From positions 1 through 18,305 of the forward strand of contig CAMGCA010000010.1 of the NCBI GenBank assembly GCA_946011705.1: a stretch of DNA of 18,305 nt, given 5' to 3'. The notes beneath the pieces were generated by a model. The model was not told where the DNA came from and made no database searches. It saw only the letters and a list, made by a program, of their open reading frames with translations. This document shows positions 13,961 to 18,305 of this stretch, in pieces. How positions within the stretch are numbered: the first letter of the stretch is position 1; each line of letters begins with the position of its first letter. This DNA comes from an uncultured Clostridia bacterium. Lineage in GTDB: Bacteria > Bacillota > Clostridia > Oscillospirales > Oscillospiraceae. The translations under genes were made by a program, and so were the position numbers.

Positions 13961-15289
13961 ATGTATTTGCCGGAATATATTCAAAACTGCATAGACCTGT
14001 TGGAAAACGCCGGGTTTGCCGCCTACGCCGTAGGGGGCTGCGTCCGGGATGCCTGTCTGGGTTTACAGCCCCACGACTATGACCTGTGCACCAGCGCCCT
14101 GCCCGCCCAGACCGAAGAGGTCTTCCGGGATTACCGGCTGGTGCTGGCCGGGGAAAAGCACGGCACTGTCACCATCCTCACGGAGAGCGGCCCGGTGGAG
14201 ATCACTACCTTCCGCACGGAAGGCGGCTACCAGGACAACCGCCACCCGGACTGGGTGAAATTCGTGCCGGATATCCAGGGCGATCTGGTCCGCCGGGATT
14301 TCACGATCAACGCCATGGCCTACTCCCCAAGGCGGGGCTTTGCCGACCCCTTCGGCGGACGGGAGGATTTGAAAAACCACATTCTCCGGGCCGTTGGCGA
14401 CCCGGAAGCCCGCTTTGCCGAGGATTCCCTGCGAATTCTGCGGGGCGTGCGGTTTGCCGCCCGGTTCGGCCTGATCCCGGAGGAAAAAACCATGGATGCC
14501 ATGCTGGCCCAGGCTGGGCTGATGGAAAATCTGGCAAGAGAACGGGTATTTGAAGAATTATGTAAACTTCTTCTGGCTGTCAAATGGTCGGATATCATCC
14601 GCTTCGCCCCCATTCTGGCGGCGGTCATTCCGGAACTGGCCCCCATGATTGGCTTCGACCAGCACAGCCCCCACCACGCCTATGATCTGATCACCCACAC
14701 AGCCCATGTGGTGGAGGGTGTCCCCGCTACCCTGCCTCTTCGCTGGGCCGCCCTGCTCCATGACACCGGAAAGGTCGCCACCTTCACCCTGGACGCCACA
14801 GGCCGGGGCCATTTCTACGGCCACGCCAAAGAAAGCGCCGCCATCGCCGATGGCATTCTGCGCCGTCTGAAAGCCCCCACCGCTCTGCGGGAGGAAGTGG
14901 TGACCCTCATCGGCAGACACATGACCCGGCTTCAGCCGGACAGAAAATTTCTGCGCCGTCAGGTGTCGAAATTCGGCTTTGCCTTGGTGGAAACCGAGCT
15001 TTCCTTGCAGGAAGCGGACATGGGCAGCAAGGGCACCGGGGAGGACGACGGAAGCAGCCTGTTTGCGGAGGTTCGGGGGATTCTCGGGGAATTAAAAGCG
15101 GAGGATGCCTGCCTGAATCTGAAAGATCTGGCAGTCAACGGCAATGATCTGATGGCGCTGGGCTTCCACGGAAAAGAAATCGGCAGCTGCCTGAATTTCC
15201 TGCTGGAGCAGGTCATTGAGGAACAGCTGCCCAATGAAAAAACGGCTCTGCTGGCCTTTGCCGCAGAGCGCAGGGAGGAAACACAATGA
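13961..15289 (+). CDS. cca: CCA tRNA nucleotidyltransferase
   Basis: This enzyme adds or repairs the 3'-CCA end of tRNA. The 442-residue protein has the class II nucleotidyltransferase head with GGCVRD (25-30) and the metal-binding DYD (39-41). The RRDFTINAMAY motif and the EDSLRILRGVRFAARFG neck motif follow. An HD-type domain is visible in HHAYDLITHTAHVVEG and LLHDTGKVATF, with a C-terminal RNA-binding part. The presence of both head and HD domain matches clostridial CCA-adding enzymes. ATG 13961 has GGAG seven bases upstream, overlapping the previous stop. Longer in-frame starts lie inside the preceding gene. The stop overlaps the next start (ATGA). Confidence 0.93.
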   Translation: MYLPEYIQNCIDLLENAGFAAYAVGGCVRDACLGLQPHDYDLCTSALPAQTEEVFRDYRLVLAGEKHGTVTILTESGPVEITTFRTEGGYQDNRHPDWVKFVPDIQGDLVRRDFTINAMAYSPRRGFADPFGGREDLKNHILRAVGDPEARFAEDSLRILRGVRFAARFGLIPEEKTMDAMLAQAGLMENLARERVFEELCKLLLAVKWSDIIRFAPILAAVIPELAPMIGFDQHSPHHAYDLITHTAHVVEGVPATLPLRWAALLHDTGKVATFTLDATGRGHFYGHAKESAAIADGILRRLKAPTALREEVVTLIGRHMTRLQPDRKFLRRQVSKFGFALVETELSLQEADMGSKGTGEDDGSSLFAEVRGILGELKAEDACLNLKDLAVNGNDLMALGFHGKEIGSCLNFLLEQVIEEQLPNEKTALLAFAAERREETQ

Positions 15290-16083
15290 AAATCGCCATT
15301 GTCACCGGGGCCAGCTCCGGCATGGGCCGGGAATTCGTCCGGCAGTTATCCGCCTATGTACAGGTGGACGAAATCTGGGCCATTGCCCGGCGACGGGAAG
15401 CGCTGGAAGCCCTGAAAGCCGAAGCGCCCGTCCCCGTCCGGCCCGTGGTGCTGGACTTGCTGAAAAGCGAGAGCTTTGACGAACTCCGCAGCCTTCTGGA
15501 AGGTGAGCAGCCGGAGATTGCCCTGCTGGTCAACGCGGCGGGCTTCGGCAAGTTCGGCGCCTATCACAAAACCACCATGGAGGACGACTGCCGGATGATC
15601 GACCTGAACTGCAAGGCCCTGCTGGTGATGACCCGGCTGTGCATCCCCTACATGAAGCCCGGCAGTCACATTCTGGAGCTGGACAGCCTGTCGGCCTTCC
15701 AGCCCGTGCCCTACATCACCACCTACGGCGCCACGAAAGCCTTTGTCCTGAGCTACAGCCGTGCCATGAACCGGGAATTGAAGTGCAAAGGCATCCGGGT
15801 CATGGCCATGAATCCCGGCTGGGTGAAAACCGAGTTTTTCCGCCACGCCTTCCAGAGCAATGACGGCGAGGTTCAGTATTTCGACCGGCTGTACGAAGCC
15901 GCCGATGTGGTGAAAACCGGCCTGCACGACCTGTACAAAACCAAAAAGGACTGCTCCATCCACGGCCTGCCGGTGAAGCTGCAGGTGCTTGCCGTAAAGC
16001 TGGTGCCCCACCGGTTTGTCATGGATATCTGGCTGAATCAGCAGAAAAAAGCGAAAAACAACGAAGGGTTGGTTAAAGAATGA
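15286..16083 (+). CDS. Short-chain dehydrogenase, DltE-like
   Basis: This is a 265-residue NAD(P)-dependent oxidoreductase of the SDR family. It shows TGASSGMG (7-14), NAAG (83-86), Asn108, Ser134, Tyr147 and Lys151 (YGATK), and a NPGWVKTEF segment. The ending is longer than in FabG, with a hydrophobic, basic C-terminal tail (KLVPHRFVMDIWLNQQKKAKN). This resembles DltE/YqjQ-type dehydrogenases of unknown substrate. GGGAGG lies 7 bases before ATG 15286. The gene overlaps cca upstream and the hydrolase gene downstream by four bases each, so the three are co-translated. The substrate cannot be named from sequence. Confidence 0.88.
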   Translation: MKIAIVTGASSGMGREFVRQLSAYVQVDEIWAIARRREALEALKAEAPVPVRPVVLDLLKSESFDELRSLLEGEQPEIALLVNAAGFGKFGAYHKTTMEDDCRMIDLNCKALLVMTRLCIPYMKPGSHILELDSLSAFQPVPYITTYGATKAFVLSYSRAMNRELKCKGIRVMAMNPGWVKTEFFRHAFQSNDGEVQYFDRLYEAADVVKTGLHDLYKTKKDCSIHGLPVKLQVLAVKLVPHRFVMDIWLNQQKKAKNNEGLVKE

Positions 16084-17129
16084 AGCTGGATAAGAAAAAA
16101 CTGCTGGCGGGCATTCTCACACTGGTCATCGCGGCCTGCTCCTATGTGGTCACAGAGTATCTGCAGGAAAAGCCTGCCGTATCCGGGGACGGGCTGATCG
16201 TTCAGTTCATCGACGTGGGTCAGGCGGACTGCGCCCTGCTACAATGTGACGGACAGTTTATGCTCATTGACGGCGGCAACCGGGACGACAGCCAGCTGGT
16301 GGTGTCATTCCTGGAGCAGCAGGGCGTAAAGGAACTGGCCGCCGTGGTATGCACCCACGCTCACGAGGATCATGTGGGCGGTCTGCCCGCCGTGCTGGCG
16401 GTGTACCCCACCAAAGCGGTGTACGCTCCCACAAAGACCTATTCCTCCAGCATTTTCGATAAATTCGTCTACTACACCGACCAGCAGGGGCTGGAAATCA
16501 CCATTCCCGCCCCCGGAGACCGGTTCTCGCTGGGACAGGCGGAGATCACTGTGCTGGGGCCGGTGAAGTCCTACGCCGAAACCAACGACACCTCCATTGT
16601 CCTGCGGGTTACATATGGGGAAACCAGCTTCCTCTTCACCGGCGACATGGAGCACGACGCGGAAATAGATATGCTGGACTACTGGGATGGGAAGATGGAC
16701 TGGAAAACGGACGTACTGAAAGTGGGCCACCACTGCTCCAACACCTCCACCAGCTACCGCTTCCTGAACGAAGTCAATCCCACCTACGGTGTTATCAGTC
16801 TGGGCAAGGACAATTCCTACGGCCATCCCCACAAGGAGCCCATGTCCCGGCTGAATCAGGCCGGGGTGACCATCCTGCGCACCGACGAGCTGGGCACCAT
16901 CCAGGCTGTGTCCGATGGGAAGGAAGTCACCTTTACATGGCAGAACCAGTCCGCTGTCCCGGAAAACGTGGAACCGACAGCCAAGGTATTTATCGGAAAT
17001 AAAAACTCCAAAAATTTCCATTCTCCGGACTGCGCCAACCTGCCGTCGGAAAAGAACGCCGTGGAATTCTCCTCCTATCAGGAAGCCGTAGACGCGGGAT
17101 ACGCTCCCTGCGGAAGCTGTCTGGGATAA
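16080..17129 (+). CDS. Exported ComEC-type metallo-beta-lactamase-fold protein with Ada-like zinc tail
   Basis: This protein has 349 residues. The N-terminus is a membrane anchor or lipoprotein signal (ILTLVIAAC, Cys20), so the rest is probably outside the membrane. Residues 38-280 form a metallo-beta-lactamase fold of the ComEC/Rec2 C-terminal type, with FIDVGQADCALL, the metal motif THAHEDH (His93, His95, Asp97, His98), TGD (Asp189), GHHCS (His217/218) and SYGHPH (His249). Residues 303-349 resemble the Ada metal-binding module, with FHSPDC (His314, Cys318), an EAVDAGYAPC segment and a CGSC pair (Cys344, Cys347). ComEC relatives degrade DNA at the surface, so a nuclease or phosphodiesterase role is plausible. 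No ComEC channel domain is present. The start overlaps the SDR gene. Confidence 0.88.
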   Translation: MKLDKKKLLAGILTLVIAACSYVVTEYLQEKPAVSGDGLIVQFIDVGQADCALLQCDGQFMLIDGGNRDDSQLVVSFLEQQGVKELAAVVCTHAHEDHVGGLPAVLAVYPTKAVYAPTKTYSSSIFDKFVYYTDQQGLEITIPAPGDRFSLGQAEITVLGPVKSYAETNDTSIVLRVTYGETSFLFTGDMEHDAEIDMLDYWDGKMDWKTDVLKVGHHCSNTSTSYRFLNEVNPTYGVISLGKDNSYGHPHKEPMSRLNQAGVTILRTDELGTIQAVSDGKEVTFTWQNQSAVPENVEPTAKVFIGNKNSKNFHSPDCANLPSEKNAVEFSSYQEAVDAGYAPCGSCLG

Positions 17130-17137
17130 CCGTGTTC

Positions 17138-17285
17138 GTAGGGTCATGACCCCGCCGCAGTCTGACAAAGAACCCCCGGTTTTCGTTTGAAAACCGGGGG
17201 TGTTTTCTATCGCAGGGGGCGGCGTCCTCGGCGCCCCGCTGTCCTTGCCGCTTTGCGGACGGGACGTCCGGAGGCCGTCACCTAC
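17138..17285. repeat. GTAGG-bounded palindromic repeats around a terminator
   Basis: The stretch starts GTAGGGTCATGACCC (perfect palindrome 17141-17152) and ends CACCTAC. Between these lie the operon terminator (17172-17201) and a GC-rich block with a GGGGCG/CGCCCC stem (17216-17221 with 17232-17237) and GACGG/CCGTC arms. It resembles the 5308-5413 element in its GTAGG ends and has no coding capacity. It fills the whole gap between the two converging genes. Confidence 0.55.
17172..17207 (+). terminator. Terminator of the cca-SDR-hydrolase operon
   Basis: ACCCCCGGTTTTC (17172-17184) pairs perfectly with 17189-17201 around a GTTT loop and is followed by GTTTTC. The 13-bp GC-rich stem with a T-run is a clear intrinsic terminator, 42 bases after the stop codon. 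Confidence 0.9.
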
Positions 17286-18055
17286 GGATTTGCGATATTC
17301 TCAGCGGTCAGCTTCTGCCACGGAATGGTGATTTCCTCCTTACCGGCGAACAATTCTGACTCCCATTTCTCAAAATCCGCCTGATTCAGGGTACGGGTTT
17401 CGTCGTTTTCGGTAATCAGGTACACATGGCCCACGTTGTCCGTGTCAATGTCCGTGGGATAGGGATTTCCCTCGAAGTCCGTCTCGGAAAGATTTCTGTC
17501 CCATGCGTCTACAAAGCAGCTGAGCTGGTAGCTGTCGGACGCCGGGTCATAGGTCAGCACGCCATAGGGCCAGAGCACGTCCCCGGCGTGGCCCTGATTG
17601 TGGGAGGACTCCATCTTCATCATGCCGGGGTAGAAGGTCACGGCGGGGAAGCCGTCGGTTTCCAGACGAAGGCCCCCGCTGGCGGCATCGTAACCGTAAA
17701 CCGCCAGCCGCATTCCCGCCATATAGGTGTTGGACACAGACACCAGCAGCTCTTCTTCTCCGTCGCCGTCCACGTCAAGAATAGCGAACTGTTCGTCCTC
17801 AATGGTGCTGGGTTCAAAAATCTCAATTTTTCCGGTTTCTCCGTCCATGTCGGGCCAGCGGAGGTCATCATGGATGGTTTTCAGCGCCGACTGAAAGGCC
17901 TTGCGGGTGCTGTCCTCCACGGGGGCGGTGGTTTCCGTGGCGGTCTGGACGGTAGGGGTCGCTGTCGCGATGGTGTTGGTGGGTTCCTGCTGGGCGCAGG
18001 CGCACAGCAGAAGGGCAGTCATTGCCGCAATTGCGGCTGTCATTCTCTTTTTCAT
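17282..18055 (-). CDS. Lipoprotein with DxDxDG calcium-loop-like motif
   Basis: This is a surface lipoprotein of about 257 residues with unknown function. It has a signal peptide and a Cys at residue 20 (LLLCAC), then a Thr/Ala/Pro-rich linker to about residue 46. A globular domain contains LDVDGDGEEELLVS (94-105), the loop seen in VCBS/FG-GAP and dockerin-like calcium-binding repeats. A tail follows that ends WQKLTAENIANP. The single loop precedes beta-rich sequence (MRLAVYGYD, GGLRLETDGF), typical of the many clostridial lipoproteins with one such motif. ATG 18055 is chosen because AAAGGAGA lies 7 bases upstream; a start six codons earlier would overlap that site. The TAG stop lies inside the GTAGG end of the adjacent repeat. 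A GC hairpin sits in its leader. Confidence 0.8.
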   Translation of the reverse strand: MKKRMTAAIAAMTALLLCACAQQEPTNTIATATPTVQTATETTAPVEDSTRKAFQSALKTIHDDLRWPDMDGETGKIEIFEPSTIEDEQFAILDVDGDGEEELLVSVSNTYMAGMRLAVYGYDAASGGLRLETDGFPAVTFYPGMMKMESSHNQGHAGDVLWPYGVLTYDPASDSYQLSCFVDAWDRNLSETDFEGNPYPTDIDTDNVGHVYLITENDETRTLNQADFEKWESELFAGKEEITIPWQKLTAENIANP

Positions 18056-18074
18056 AAGAGTTTCTCCTTTCACA

Positions 18075-18099
18075 GGGCGGGGGCATACCCCCGCTCTAC
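18075..18099. repeat. GC hairpin of the GTAGGG family in a leader
   Basis: GCGGGGG (18077-18083) pairs with CCCCCGC (18088-18094) around CATA, and the flanks are GGGC and TCTAC. This resembles the left end of 5308-5413. On the minus strand it lies about 4 bases upstream of the AAAGGAGA site of the lipoprotein gene, so it could affect translation or mRNA stability. Confidence 0.6.
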
Positions 18100-18154
18100 A
18101 TACTTAATAATGTGCTTATCTGGGTAACTTAGCTATCTAGAAAAATAAGAATTT

Positions 18155-18305
18155 GTGGGGATGCCCCCACGGGCAATGCGAGCCTTCGCCCGTGGGGTAG
18201 TCTTCCCATCCTTTGGGCACGCCCGGTTCGTTTTTGCGGTGGTGGTCTATTCTATATAACCTACGCAGTTCCGGTCGAGGGGCCCAAAGGATGTGGAATG
18301 TCCAC
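18155..18305. repeat. Gene-free end with stacked inverted repeats
   Basis: CCCCACGGGC (18165-18174) pairs perfectly with GCCCGTGGGG (18188-18197), and the overlapping GTGGGG/CCCCAC (18155-18170) gives an alternative fold. CATCCTTTGGGC (18207-18218) pairs perfectly with GCCCAAAGGATG (18282-18293) across 63 bases. No reading frame with a ribosome site is seen. Together with 18100-18154, which is A+T-rich and probably holds the lipoprotein promoter, this accounts for the last 250 bases. Confidence 0.6.

Noticed and set aside
1..18305. CRISPR array, tRNA or rRNA genes, phage or defence genes
   Set aside because: No regularly spaced repeats, cloverleaf-like stretches, rRNA segments or matching protein families were seen on either strand.

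Overview
The window (about 18.3 kb, GC-rich) reads as ordinary chromosome from a spore-forming, Gram-positive anaerobe of the class Clostridia, most like the Oscillospiraceae/Ruminococcaceae of the gut. The evidence is a yabP-yabQ-divIC-yabR sporulation/division cluster, a dimeric GlyQS-type glycyl-tRNA synthetase, a pstSCAB-phoU plus two-component Pho module, strong AGGAGG-type ribosome sites, lipoprotein signals, and small palindromic intergenic repeats with GTAGGG ends. The taxon is inferred from gene content and style, not from a marker search.

Layout. (1) 1-826: the 3' part of malQ with all three catalytic residues; homology stops abruptly near base 59. (2) 827-7765: a complete phosphate-starvation module on the + strand. 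It holds pstS (own promoter and terminator), pstC-pstA-pstB-phoU, then a PhoB/PhoP-type regulator and a PhoR-type PAS histidine kinase. Two promoter-region cassettes, before pstS and before pstC, share three TTTGAC/TTTACA hexamers at identical 12- and 23-base steps and are the best candidate Pho boxes. (3) 7854-10652, minus strand: yabP-yabQ-divIC, a palindromic repeat, yabR (S1 domain), a FabG-like reductase and rpiB. A good SigE-type promoter precedes yabP, and a SigA-type promoter for divIC sits inside the 3' end of yabQ. (4) 10752-13086, minus strand: glyS and a PlsC-like acyltransferase, each with its own consensus-like promoter. (5) 13243-17129, + strand: a tightly packed operon of a multi-pass membrane protein of unknown function, cca, a short-chain dehydrogenase and an exported metallo-beta-lactamase-fold protein with an Ada-type zinc tail. 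It ends at a strong terminator. (6) 17282-18055, minus strand: a lipoprotein with a DxDxDG calcium-loop-like motif, followed by a gene-free end (18056-18305) full of inverted repeats.

The Pho module is self-consistent. PstS captures phosphate outside the membrane, PstC/PstA/PstB import it, PhoU reports transporter state, and the PhoR/PhoB pair would act through the hexamer cassettes. Separate transcription of pstS allows the binding protein to be made in excess. I found no CRISPR array, tRNA, rRNA, transposase, phage gene or clear defence system, and no convincing undescribed multi-gene system. The items most worth a second look are the duplicated Pho cassette, the missing yabQ stop codon, the palindrome inside the glyS promoter, the two repeat families and the exported hydrolase with a zinc tail.
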